Assembly: GCF_000482465.1 (NCBI RefSeq)
Contig: NZ_AXVJ01000040.1
Location: 1 to 64,000 of the forward strand
DNA: 64,000 nt
Direction: 5' to 3'
Origin: Runella limosa DSM 17973
GTDB lineage: Bacteria > Bacteroidota > Bacteroidia > Cytophagales > Spirosomataceae
The number at the start of each line of letters is the position of its first letter. The first letter of the stretch is position 1. This document shows, piece by piece, positions 1 to 8,610 of this stretch. The position numbers and the translations under genes were made by a program. The notes under the pieces are model-generated. The model was given only the letters and a program-made list of their open reading frames with translations. It had not been told where the DNA came from and ran no database searches.

Positions 1-282
<282 letters not shown>

Positions 283-410
283 ATATTATAAAAATTCAAT
301 TTGACTGAATCTGTAAAGACTCACTATTAACCTTAACTTACTCATTATTTCAAAGAACCAGACCCAAATTTTCGGGCTTAACTTTTTAAGCTTTGTTCGA
401 TTTGGGATTG

Positions 411-441
411 CAAAGGTCTGACTTTTAAATCTTATTTCCAA
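411..441 (-). promoter_or_regulatory. rRNA promoter P4, nearest to 16S (in repeat unit 1)
   Basis: Minus strand TTG at 439-441, 20-nt spacer, GACCTTTG at 411-418. A start a few bases downstream would give a leader of roughly 120 nt before the 16S 5' end. No gene is seen between 283 and 869; this stretch is the rRNA leader plus the promoter region. Confidence 0.72.
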
Positions 442-522
442 ATATTTTTTCAACCTTTTTTATTCGCTGAAATTTTTACTTGAAATTTCCTTGCTTTTAC
501 CCTCTCTCGTTGTTTGGGGTTG

Positions 523-553
523 CAAAGGTCTGACTTTTAAATCTTATTTCCAA
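523..553 (-). promoter_or_regulatory. rRNA promoter P3 (in repeat unit 2)
   Basis: Minus strand TTG at 551-553, 20-nt spacer, GACCTTTG at 523-530. The core is the same as in the neighbouring units. Confidence 0.72.
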
Positions 554-634
554 ATATTTTTTCAACTTTTTTTATTCGCTGAAATTTTTACTTGAAATCT
601 TTTTGCTTTTCCTTTCTCTCGTTGTTTGGGGTTG

Positions 635-665
635 CAAAGGTCTGACTTTTAAATCTTATTTCCAA
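635..665 (-). promoter_or_regulatory. rRNA promoter P2 (in repeat unit 3)
   Basis: Minus strand TTG at 663-665, 20-nt spacer, GACCTTTG at 635-642. One mismatch in the -7 box (G for T at the first position). The spacing is identical to P1. Confidence 0.72.
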
Positions 666-749
666 ATATTTTTTCAACTTTTTTTATTCGCTGAAATTTT
701 TACTTGAAATCTTTTTGCTTTTCCTTCCCTCTCTCGTTGTTTGGGGTTG

Positions 750-780
750 CAAAAGTACTAGGAGTAGGATGACTATCCAA
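750..780 (-). promoter_or_regulatory. Distal rRNA promoter P1
   Basis: On the minus strand TTG (778-780) is followed after exactly 20 nt by TACTTTTG (750-757), a perfect match to the Bacteroidetes sigma-A consensus TAnnTTTG. It lies just outside the tandem repeats, about 470 bp upstream of 16S. Assignment is by consensus match and position only. Confidence 0.8.
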
Positions 781-869
781 GCTTTTTCTAAAAAAAAAGA
801 GCTCTTTTCTAAAAGTTCTTTAAATCGTAAAATACTACCCTGTTCATAATCCTATTTAAGACGATTAAC

Positions 870-1589
870 TTAGGATAAAGTCCACAAATCTTTTATTCCA
901 AGAAACCGTTGAGAAGTGAAACCTTCACCATATTTCACTCCAATTGCATGTCCATACTCCTTGGCACGGGCTTCTATAAACTCTAAAAACTCTGGTGAAG
1001 AGATATAACTATTGGGTTCTGGACTGGTTGGATCATAGAATTGACTTCTAAAAGCACGAATGGCTTCTTCCTTTTTAGGCCAATGAGGAGTTATATCAAC
1101 CACAAAGTCTGGTTTAATGTACCTATCCTGTATAAAGTGATATATATATTTAGGACGCCAAGCCAACTGGGGCTGCCCATTTTCATCAAACGTAGCGATT
1201 TGACGTAAGCCTGCTAAGAAACAAGCATCATAAATAAGCTTTGCCCCGCGCCCATGGTCTGGGTGGCGATCATCAATCGCATTAGCCAATACTATCTCTG
1301 GTTGGTATTTCCTTATAAAAGGAACAATCGCCATTTGATGCTCCCGCGTGTTTTGAAAAAAACCGTCAGGTATTCCTACATTGTCCCGAACACTCACTCC
1401 TAATATAGCAGCGGCCGCATCTGCTTCTTGTTTTCTTATCTCAGGTGTACCACGGGTTCCTAACTCCCCTTTCGTAAGATCTAAAATACCGACCGTTTTG
1501 CCACTTTGTAAAGTAGCTAATATAGTACCAGCGCACCCTAATTCGACGTCGTCGGGGTGCGCTGAGATTGCCAATAAGTCTAATTTCAT
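870..1589 (-). CDS. bshB1: Bacillithiol biosynthesis deacetylase BshB1 (PIG-L/LmbE family)
   Basis: This 239-residue protein fits the zinc-dependent N-deacetylase that converts GlcNAc-malate to GlcN-malate in bacillithiol synthesis. The metal motif HPDDVE is at residues 11-16 and the second motif RHPDHGRG at 108-115, with GELGTRGTPEIR near 41-52, typical of BshB1. Length is normal for the family. It starts at an ATG and lies 10 nt downstream of the M23 peptidase gene on the same strand, so the two may be cotranscribed. A related deacetylase acting on another N-acetyl sugar cannot be excluded, but the match to the BshB1 subgroup is good. Confidence 0.88.
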   Translation of the reverse strand: MKLDLLAISAHPDDVELGCAGTILATLQSGKTVGILDLTKGELGTRGTPEIRKQEADAAAAILGVSVRDNVGIPDGFFQNTREHQMAIVPFIRKYQPEIVLANAIDDRHPDHGRGAKLIYDACFLAGLRQIATFDENGQPQLAWRPKYIYHFIQDRYIKPDFVVDITPHWPKKEEAIRAFRSQFYDPTSPEPNSYISSPEFLEFIEARAKEYGHAIGVKYGEGFTSQRFLGIKDLWTLS

Positions 1590-1599
1590 CCTTAATATA

Positions 1600-2670
1600 T
1601 TATTTTACTCGAAGTCGTTGGCCTATTTTTAAGCGTGCTGTCAACCGAAGATGATTCTTTTGGGCTAACTCTGAAGTGGACATTCCATATTTGCTTGCAA
1701 TTGTATCTAATGTTTCTCCACGGCGAACCCTGTGAAGGACCGTACGTTTTACTTTTGCTTTGCTAATATCAAACTCGCTATCTATTGAGCGCCCCCCTCG
1801 GAGGTGATCCCATACCTTTGAGGTAAGCACAAAACGTTCGTTACGAATCGTCTGTCCTGGAAAATCCCAAATCCATGCTGGGCTAAAGGGGTTTCCTTCG
1901 TATCGGTTTTCGTAGTGGAGGTGGTCCCCAAAACTTCTTCCCGTATTTCCACCTAGACCTAACATATCTCCTGCCTTGATTAGTTGGCCTACCTCTACCG
2001 TAATTTTAGACAAGTGGCCATACAAGGTTTCAAGTCCATTATAATGCCTTACTAAAACAAATCGACCGTATCCGTTTCCATCATAAGCAGTCACTCGGAC
2101 AATGCCATCGTAAGTACTGTAAACGGGGTCTCCCGTATTTAAGTCTAGATCCATTCCTTCGTGCCAACGTCCCCAGCGTGGGCCAAACTGAGATGTCACC
2201 TTTACTTCACTCGTGGGCAAGTTCCAAAAACGACCTTTGCCTGGATCAAACAAACGGAGTGAAATGTTTTCTTCAAACTCTAAAGGGTTAAGATTGTAAG
2301 GATCGATGGTACGTGAATCCCAAATAGCGAAGTAGTCGGCGACCTGCACCCAATCGTCTCCTACTTGTACCGAATCAATAATTTCGGCCACGGAGGTTTC
2401 TCCCTCATCAATTGTCCCCGTTGTGTCATCTGCTACCGTTGGGTTTACTTGTTTGACAGGCTCAAACGTGTTTGAAAAACGCATTTGGGGCTTTTCTACC
2501 TCAAATTCTTCAAACTCGTCTTTCTGAGGCTTGATAACAGGCGTACTTGGCGCTTCTGTTTTGTTGGGTTTAATCTTTGGGTTTTTTTTGAACAACCCTC
2601 GTTCTTGGGCTTGAAGATTTACTCCTAAACAAAGAGCAAACATTAGTACTAAAAGTAATTGGGCTTTCAT
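1600..2670 (-). CDS. Secreted M23 metallopeptidase with C-terminal LysM domain
   Basis: Probable peptidoglycan endopeptidase of 356 residues. I chose the ATG at 2670, not the upstream in-frame ATG at 2721, because it begins directly with a signal peptide (MKAQLLLVLMFALC...LQAQ). The M23 core carries HEGMD (about 170-174) and GDHLHY (about 248-253), which supply the zinc ligands. The last 45 residues form a LysM domain (RRGETLDTIASKYG), expected to bind peptidoglycan. The region between signal peptide and catalytic domain is acidic and low in complexity. It acts in the periplasm or at the cell wall and could be a lytic enzyme or a division-type factor. Confidence 0.88.
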   Translation of the reverse strand: MKAQLLLVLMFALCLGVNLQAQERGLFKKNPKIKPNKTEAPSTPVIKPQKDEFEEFEVEKPQMRFSNTFEPVKQVNPTVADDTTGTIDEGETSVAEIIDSVQVGDDWVQVADYFAIWDSRTIDPYNLNPLEFEENISLRLFDPGKGRFWNLPTSEVKVTSQFGPRWGRWHEGMDLDLNTGDPVYSTYDGIVRVTAYDGNGYGRFVLVRHYNGLETLYGHLSKITVEVGQLIKAGDMLGLGGNTGRSFGDHLHYENRYEGNPFSPAWIWDFPGQTIRNERFVLTSKVWDHLRGGRSIDSEFDISKAKVKRTVLHRVRRGETLDTIASKYGMSTSELAQKNHLRLTARLKIGQRLRVK

Positions 2671-2765
2671 CCGTCGTTGGTTTAGCCATTCTTTGAGAGG
2701 GGGGAACATATCCATGCCCACTCAAGGAATGGGAGTAAAACTTATAATTAAATTCGGTGAGCCAT

Positions 2766-2805
2766 TAAAAAAAAGTAACAGTAAGCCCCATTTGCCTACT
2801 GTTAC
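2766..2805 (-). terminator. Rho-independent terminator of trxB
   Basis: A perfect 9-bp stem (2775-2783 with 2797-2805; GTAACAGTA/TACTGTTAC) is followed in minus-strand direction by a run of T residues (A-run at 2767-2774 on the plus strand). It lies directly after the trxB stop codon. Confidence 0.85.
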
Positions 2806-2815
2806 CAATTCAAAA

Positions 2816-3757
2816 TTAATGTATGCCTTTTTCAGTTAAATAACGCTCTGCATCCAATGCTGCCATACAGCCTGAACCTGCTGCGGTGATTGCTTGGCGA
2901 TAAATATTGTCTTGGGCATCACCACAAGCAAACACGCCTTCTACATTGGTTTTGGCACTTCCTTTTATTGTTTGGATGTACCCAGCATTATCCATATCTA
3001 TATACTCTTTGAAAATTTCGGTGTTTGGTTGATGCCCAATGGCCACAAAAAAACCTGTTACATCAATCGTATATGATTCTTCTGTTTGGATGTTCTTTAG
3101 TCTAACTCCCGTTACGCCTTGGTCGCCGAGGACTTCTTCGGTTTCGGAGTTCCAAAGAATCTCAATGTTCGGCGTTGACTTGACGCGGTTCTGCATTACT
3201 TGAGACGCCCGAAGTTCGTCGCGGCGTACAATCATATATACCTTCTTACATAATTTGGCTAAATAACTTGCTTCTTCGCAAGCCGTGTCGCCTCCACCTA
3301 CGATGGCTACTTCTTGGTTACGGAAGAAAAAACCATCACAAACGGCACAAGCAGATACTCCATAACCATTGAGACGCTGTTCTGATTCTAGCCCCAACCA
3401 CTTGGCAGAAGCTCCTGTTGCGATAATAACCGCTGGGCTTTCGATAAGCGTTGTATCATCAATCCAAACTTTGTGCAGGGTTGGATCAGAAAAATCAACT
3501 TTTGTAGCCAATCCATAGCGAATATCAGCCCCAAAGCGGCGTGCTTGGTTTTCAAAATCAATCATCATTTGAGGGCCTTGTACTCCCTCTGGGTAACCTG
3601 GGTAGTTTTCAACCTCAGTCGTAATGGTAAGCTGACCTCCTGGCTGACCTCCTGTATATAAAACAGGTGAAAGGCCCGCACGAGAAGCATAAATGGCCGC
3701 AGTATAACCCGCTGGGCCCGAACCTATGATTAAACAAGATACTTTTTCAGAAGACAT
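2816..3757 (-). CDS. trxB: Thioredoxin-disulfide reductase
   Basis: FAD- and NADPH-dependent reductase of 313 residues that reduces thioredoxin in the cytoplasm. The FAD-binding GSGPAG is at residues 12-17, the redox pair CAVC at 137-140 and the NADPH-binding GGGDTA near 153-158; the C-terminal FAD motif FACGDAQD is also present. Length is normal. A strong promoter match lies 130-160 bp upstream and a terminator directly follows, so it looks like a single-gene transcript. Confidence 0.95.
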   Translation of the reverse strand: MSSEKVSCLIIGSGPAGYTAAIYASRAGLSPVLYTGGQPGGQLTITTEVENYPGYPEGVQGPQMMIDFENQARRFGADIRYGLATKVDFSDPTLHKVWIDDTTLIESPAVIIATGASAKWLGLESEQRLNGYGVSACAVCDGFFFRNQEVAIVGGGDTACEEASYLAKLCKKVYMIVRRDELRASQVMQNRVKSTPNIEILWNSETEEVLGDQGVTGVRLKNIQTEESYTIDVTGFFVAIGHQPNTEIFKEYIDMDNAGYIQTIKGSAKTNVEGVFACGDAQDNIYRQAITAAGSGCMAALDAERYLTEKGIH

Positions 3758-3886
3758 TAGTAAAAGCGTTTGATAAAATTGACGATGGTAGATTGGTCTT
3801 TAAGAACGACGAATCTATTCATTAAATTTACAATCTAACTTCCAAAATCGTTCATCGTCTTTTTGCAAGTTTTTGCAAGGCGGTTG

Positions 3887-3917
3887 CAAAATTAAGCAAA
3901 AAAGGCTGAGAAGACAA
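3887..3917 (-). promoter_or_regulatory. trxB: Promoter of trxB
   Basis: On the minus strand TTG (3915-3917) is followed after 20 nt by TAATTTTG (3887-3894), a perfect TAnnTTTG box with the same spacing as the rRNA promoters. It leaves an approximately 120-nt 5' untranslated region before the trxB ATG at 3757. Confidence 0.7.
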
Positions 3918-3958
3918 AGTAGCCTTAGTTACTCTGATATATTTTAATGCCGCACGGT

Positions 3959-5920
3959 TTACCATATTCTCCACTCTATACGGCGGTTAAGCTGTCGGTT
4001 TTCGTCTGAGATATTCGGAACGATAGGTTTTGCTTCGCCCATCCCAACGGCTTTTATTCTTTCTTTGGCCACGCCTGATTCAACCAGATAGTCCACCACG
4101 CTTTGTGCCCTTTTTTGGGAAAGAAGCTGATTTTGCTTTGCATCACCCACATCATCGGTATGGCCCGTAATCTCAATCCGAAGTGTTGACTGTGAACGAA
4201 GCTGCTCAATCAATTTGTTTAGTTCTGTTCGGGATTTTTCTTGCAACTCGGCTTTACCTGTTTCAAAATAAATATTACTCAACACGCCATAAGCTTCTCG
4301 CTGAAGTGGCTCCAAAGCGATGTCCAATTGATACCCTTCCGCATTGTTCTTTTGGCTATAATCGAACGACAAACTTTTGTAAAAATATCCTTTGGCACTT
4401 ACGTACAAGCCCCACTCACTGCCATTGGGCAAGGTAGTGAGGTAATTACCAGTAGTGGCATCAGACGACAGCAGTTGTACACGTTTGCCCGTAGTCAAAT
4501 TCATCAGTTCGATGTTGGCTTGAATTGGTTTTTTGGTACGAACGTCGGTGACAACTCCTCGCAAGTAATTGGCCGTATTAAACCGTTTGGTCAATTCATC
4601 GGGCAAACGAAAACGGTAAAGTCTCGATACCCGCTGATTTCCGACTCGCTTTGCATCCAATGAATAGTAACCATACTTACCATCGGCGGTAATGACAAGC
4701 GCCACTTGGTTGTCGGAGGTATTGATAGGATAGCCAATATTTTGGGGATTTTGCCAACCAGTAGCTGTACTATCCGCAAAAAACAGGTCATACCCGCCCA
4801 ATCCTTCGTGGCCTTCCGATGCAAAAAATAACGTCCGCCCATTGGCATACAAAAAAGGAGAGGCTTCGTCAAATGGTGTATTGATGGTTTTGTCCAAATT
4901 TTTCGCTTTTTCCCATTCTCCATTTGATTGCAAGGTAGTGTACCAAATATCTCGCCCGCCTACACCTCCTGGGCGGTCAGAAATAAAGTAAAGTAGCTGT
5001 CCGTCGGGGGACAGTGCTGGTTGCGACTCCCAATAGGGAGAGTTAACAACTATCCCCAAGTTTTTTGGTTTTTCCCATTCATCCCCTACTTTATGGCTAA
5101 TGTATAGGTCGCAACTCCCATAGCCTTCTCGGCGATTGCAGGCAGTAAAAACAAGCGTTCTTCCATCGGCCGACAGCGTTCCTGTGCCTTCGTTATCAGC
5201 CGTATTAATTTTATCCGATACTGACACGGGCGAACTCCAACGCCCATTTTTGTAGGTACAGGTAAATAAATCCTCGTCGTTTTCGGGCTTTAGCCCCGTA
5301 AAAAGCAAGGTTTCTCCATCTCCTGTCAGCGCAGGAAAATATTGCAGAATAAATTGATTGACCGTGTCAGAAAGCTCTTCGGGATGAATCACGAGGGGAT
5401 TGAGAATAGCCTTTGCTCCGTAAATACAAGTTTGAAGCTGCCGTTGCGCTCTTTTTTGCGCCATGCTATTGGGTTTAAGAAACGTGATGTAGTGTTCTAA
5501 ATCGTTTTTCGCTTGCGCATAGTCACCTTCACGCAACTGGTGCTCAATGAGGCGTTGATACGCCAGGGCAAATTGAGGCGCATCGGGCTTTAGTCCTACT
5601 GTTTTACGGTATGATTGTAAGGCCAAGTCAGGTTGGGTAAAAACTTCATACAATTGCCCCTTACGAAAATAGGCTTCTGCCAAGGTAGAATCATGGCGGA
5701 GCGCTTCATCAGCAAACTGCGACGCTTTTTCAAAGTTTTTTTCATTGTAAAACTTTGTACTTCTCTCCAAAGCCTCCGCTGCTTTTTTGTTGGTCGTCGG
5801 CAGATAAGAAGCTGGTGCTTGCGCAAAAAGAGTACACGAAAATAATGTACCCAATACCCAACAGACTGCCACTCTAGTAAACAGCCCATTAAACTTCCAA
5901 AAACAAATCGTTTCCCTCAT
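3959..5920 (-). CDS. PorE-like envelope protein: TPR, PD40 propeller, regulatory-like domain, OmpA
   Basis: Envelope protein of 653 residues starting at the ATG at 5920 (an in-frame GTG at 5935 is also possible); a signal peptide ends at about ...FSCTLFAQ. Domain order: TPR-like helices (about 40-130), PD40/WD40-like repeats with motifs such as SPDGQLLYFISDRPGG and NGRTLFFASEGHEGLGG (about 190-430), a carboxypeptidase-regulatory-like fold (LRGVVTDVRTKKP, about 450-530), and a C-terminal OmpA peptidoglycan-binding domain (IEITGHTDDVGD...NRRIEWRIW). This is the architecture of PorE of the type IX secretion system, a protein that anchors to peptidoglycan. Many Bacteroidota encode several such paralogues, so the exact role is uncertain. 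The next gene upstream is a diverged tandem copy. Confidence 0.82.
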   Translation of the reverse strand: MRETICFWKFNGLFTRVAVCWVLGTLFSCTLFAQAPASYLPTTNKKAAEALERSTKFYNEKNFEKASQFADEALRHDSTLAEAYFRKGQLYEVFTQPDLALQSYRKTVGLKPDAPQFALAYQRLIEHQLREGDYAQAKNDLEHYITFLKPNSMAQKRAQRQLQTCIYGAKAILNPLVIHPEELSDTVNQFILQYFPALTGDGETLLFTGLKPENDEDLFTCTYKNGRWSSPVSVSDKINTADNEGTGTLSADGRTLVFTACNRREGYGSCDLYISHKVGDEWEKPKNLGIVVNSPYWESQPALSPDGQLLYFISDRPGGVGGRDIWYTTLQSNGEWEKAKNLDKTINTPFDEASPFLYANGRTLFFASEGHEGLGGYDLFFADSTATGWQNPQNIGYPINTSDNQVALVITADGKYGYYSLDAKRVGNQRVSRLYRFRLPDELTKRFNTANYLRGVVTDVRTKKPIQANIELMNLTTGKRVQLLSSDATTGNYLTTLPNGSEWGLYVSAKGYFYKSLSFDYSQKNNAEGYQLDIALEPLQREAYGVLSNIYFETGKAELQEKSRTELNKLIEQLRSQSTLRIEITGHTDDVGDAKQNQLLSQKRAQSVVDYLVESGVAKERIKAVGMGEAKPIVPNISDENRQLNRRIEWRIW

Positions 5921-5957
5921 CTTTAATAAAACCACAATAACCCTCCTCTCTTGCTAA

Positions 5958-7880
5958 CTATTCTACGATTTTACACTCAACTCTACGGTTTTGCTGCCTT
6001 GCTTGCTCAGAACCATGCTGTACCAATGGCCTGCTTTTTCCGTAGCCCTTAACGCGTAGCCGTTGTTCTTCAATTCCTTTTTCAAGTAAGTACCTTTTGA
6101 CCGCTTCTGCCCTTTGTAACGACAATGTATAATTTGCCTCCGCTGTTCCAACATCATCCGTGTGCCCTTCGATTATAAGTTGAGTTGCGAGATTTTGTTT
6201 TAGATACTCCGCTAAATGTTCTAGTGCCGAATATGGTGCAACGAGCAACGCCGAGCTATTCTTTGTAAATAATGTGTGCTGCAAAACAAGAGTTGAATCC
6301 ACCTTAATCGGCGTCAATAGAATTTCCCAAGTTCCGTTTTGAAAAGACGAATCGGCGGCTAACCTAAGGTTGAAATGTTGAGAAAGGTAGTTTTTACGTT
6401 TCACCTCCACTTGAGTTTTTGCCTGTGGGGATACCACAAATAGAAATACTCCCGTCGAATCATCTGAATAAAAAGTTGCGATTTGCTCCGCTTTTTCTGA
6501 CAGCCCTATCATGGCTTTTAAGGGTCGTTTTGTTTCTGAATCTACCACCCTACCTTTTACAAAGGTCATAGCAGGGCAAAGTTGCTTGAGCGAATCGGGT
6601 AAAGAATAATGACACAAACTACTGACAACTGCCCCATTTTCACTAGGTACACTTCTGTCATGATACGAATAAAACGCCTCTTGGCAATCGGGAGTAATAT
6701 AAAACCCCATTTGGTCAGCAAAATCATTTAATGGGAAACCCAAATTTTGAGTGGTAGTCCATCCTGCATATTCTTTTTTTGAAATAAAAATATCAAATCC
6801 TCCCACGCTCGGCCAGCCATCGGAAGCGAAAAACAACGTCTGGTTATTGGAATGTATGAATGGAGAAATTTCATCAAATTCAGTATTTATTTGAGCTCCC
6901 AAATTAATAGGCACACGCCACTCGCCAAATGTATTGAGTGATGTACACCAGATATCTTTTCCACCTAATCCACCTTGGCGGTCTGACGAAAAATACAAAA
7001 CTGTACCATCTGCCGAAAGAGCAGGTTGAGACTGCCAACCCTGCGAATTGACCGTTGGTCCCAAATTAATTGGTTCGCTCCAAGCGTTGCCCGTTTTATG
7101 AGATATATATAAATCACACTTTCCAATGTTTGTTTTTCGATGGCAAGCCGTAAAAACTAGTACATTACCATCTGATGAGATAGAACAAGTCCCTTCATTG
7201 GTCGCTTTATTAATTTGTCCCGATACACTTTTGGGTTCTGTCCAGCCTTGAAGCGTTCGTTTACTGACGAATATATCCTCATCACCATTATTGTGCGTAT
7301 AAATCAGCGTCTGCAAATCGGCTGATAGGACAGGATAAGACTGTGCTAAGGCTTTATTAATAGGAAAAGAAAGACGTTGGTGTTTGCCCTGTTTTGTGCT
7401 AGGAGGTAGGTGGTATTGGGCGTATTCGCACTGCTTTAAATAACGTAAAACGCTTCGATGAGCGCTCGATTTGGGCTGAGGGCTGAGTCTTACATATCCT
7501 TTAAAATACGCCTCGGCTTTGGAATAATCTCCTTTTTGAAGGTACTGCTTTCCTAAAATTTCATAAATTCTAAGAAATGCTCTTTCGTTTGAATCGTTTT
7601 TTATCGCTTTTTCAAAATACAGATACGCCTCTTCTTTGGTCTCTTTTGAGTCAAAGAGTAGTTGCCCTATCCGCATGTAAGGAGCCGCAAAAGAGCTATC
7701 AGTTTCAATCGTTTTTTTGTAGAGTTTCAAGGCTTGCTCTCTGTCAAAAGGGAGCAGCCTCTCTGCCGAATCGTACAGTTTTCGGGTGCTGGCGCTTATA
7801 CGCCCGTTTTGAGCTAAAACACTTGGCGATAATAATAAAGAATAGAAGAAGAAATAAAAAGTACTAACCTTTACCCCCAC
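5958..7880 (-). CDS. PorE-like envelope protein, tandem paralogue
   Basis: Same domain order as its downstream neighbour: TPR helices, PD40 repeats (SADGTVLYFSSDRQGGLGG, NNQTLFFASDGWPSVGG), a regulatory-like domain (VKGRVVDSETKRPLKA) and an OmpA domain ending LIIEGHTDDVGTAEAN...NRRVECKI. I place the start at the GTG at 7880, which begins a signal peptide (STFYFFFYSLLLSPSVLAQ). The in-frame ATG at 7949 would add 23 residues and overlap queE by 46 nt. From the GTG, the gap to the queE stop is 23 nt. The pair probably arose by tandem duplication. A type IX secretion role is inferred from architecture only. Confidence 0.8.
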   Translation of the reverse strand: MGVKVSTFYFFFYSLLLSPSVLAQNGRISASTRKLYDSAERLLPFDREQALKLYKKTIETDSSFAAPYMRIGQLLFDSKETKEEAYLYFEKAIKNDSNERAFLRIYEILGKQYLQKGDYSKAEAYFKGYVRLSPQPKSSAHRSVLRYLKQCEYAQYHLPPSTKQGKHQRLSFPINKALAQSYPVLSADLQTLIYTHNNGDEDIFVSKRTLQGWTEPKSVSGQINKATNEGTCSISSDGNVLVFTACHRKTNIGKCDLYISHKTGNAWSEPINLGPTVNSQGWQSQPALSADGTVLYFSSDRQGGLGGKDIWCTSLNTFGEWRVPINLGAQINTEFDEISPFIHSNNQTLFFASDGWPSVGGFDIFISKKEYAGWTTTQNLGFPLNDFADQMGFYITPDCQEAFYSYHDRSVPSENGAVVSSLCHYSLPDSLKQLCPAMTFVKGRVVDSETKRPLKAMIGLSEKAEQIATFYSDDSTGVFLFVVSPQAKTQVEVKRKNYLSQHFNLRLAADSSFQNGTWEILLTPIKVDSTLVLQHTLFTKNSSALLVAPYSALEHLAEYLKQNLATQLIIEGHTDDVGTAEANYTLSLQRAEAVKRYLLEKGIEEQRLRVKGYGKSRPLVQHGSEQARQQNRRVECKIVE

Positions 7881-7903
7881 GACCGACAAGTCGCCACCAA
7901 TTC

Positions 7904-8515
7904 CTACGGTATATCCATGTATTTGTGCGTTTGCAAGGAGACGCGCCATTGGGGATGCTGTTTTACATACTCAACGATTAAAGGCGTCATTTCTTGCATT
8001 CGGCTCCACTCGGGTTGGAGCAGAAGCACACAGTCCTTGTTGACACGCGCTGCGTGGTATTCGGCAAACTCAAAATCTGATTTGTGGTAAATAACGACTT
8101 TCAGTTCGTCGGCTTGCGCATAAATGCTCTCGTGCGGCGTTTTGAATTTTTTGGGAGAAAAGCAAACCCAATCCCACGTGCCCGAAAATGGGTGTGCTCC
8201 CGAAGTTTCGATATTGGTCTCAAACCCAGCATTGTGAAGTTCCGTGGTCAATGCCCCCAAATCATACATCAACGGCTCACCTCCCGTTACGACAGCCATG
8301 CGTGCAGGATACTGCAATGCTTCGTTTACTATTTGTGTTAGCGTATGCTTGGGGTGAATATCGGCATCCCACGACTCTTTCACGTCGCACCATACGCACC
8401 CTACATCGCAGCCACCCAAGCGAATAAAATAGGCCGCTTTTCCACTATGATACCCTTCGCCTTGTAGCGTATAAAAAGCTTCCATTACGGGTAGTTGGAG
8501 TGATTGCGAATCCAT
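7904..8515 (-). CDS. queE: 7-carboxy-7-deazaguanine synthase
   Basis: Radical SAM enzyme of the queuosine precursor (preQ0) pathway, 203 residues. The cluster motif is CDVGCVWC (Cys36, Cys40, Cys43; CX3CX2C). The N-terminal LQGEGYHSGKAAYFIRLGGCD and the internal VVTGGEPLMYD match QueE. Size is normal for the Bacteroidetes form. It is followed on the same strand by the PorE-like genes, probably by chance of order and not because of shared function. Confidence 0.93.
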   Translation of the reverse strand: MDSQSLQLPVMEAFYTLQGEGYHSGKAAYFIRLGGCDVGCVWCDVKESWDADIHPKHTLTQIVNEALQYPARMAVVTGGEPLMYDLGALTTELHNAGFETNIETSGAHPFSGTWDWVCFSPKKFKTPHESIYAQADELKVVIYHKSDFEFAEYHAARVNKDCVLLLQPEWSRMQEMTPLIVEYVKQHPQWRVSLQTHKYMDIP

Positions 8516-8541
8516 ATTTTTCTGGGTTTTCTGTGAATGGT

Positions 8542-8570
8542 AAACGGTTCGCCAAATTGACGAACCGTTT
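8542..8570. terminator. Strong hairpin between the transaldolase-CBS gene and queE
   Basis: A perfect 10-bp inverted repeat (AAACGGTTCG at 8542-8551 with CGAACCGTTT at 8561-8570) with a 9-nt loop. Neither side has a clear T run, so it may be a terminator, an RNA stabiliser or a protein site. It sits about 40 bp after the stop of the minus-strand gene at 8611. Confidence 0.5.
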
Positions 8571-8610
8571 CATAAAATCGTAAATTAGTGGACAAAAACT
8601 GTCCGCATGA

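Larger units (their letters stand above)
408..746 (-). repeat. Three tandem 112-115 bp repeats upstream of 16S, each carrying a promoter
   Basis: Near-identical units begin at 408, 520 and 632 (periods 112, 112 and 115), and the sequence diverges after 747. Each unit starts on the plus strand with TTGCAAAGGTCTGAC, continues with an AT-rich stretch and ends with a CTCTCGTTGTTTGGGG-type segment. On the transcribed strand each unit carries TTG, 20 nt, then GACCTTTG, one mismatch from the Bacteroidetes consensus TTG-N17-23-TAnnTTTG. The repeat therefore looks like a duplicated rRNA promoter region, not a mobile element. Confidence 0.9.
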
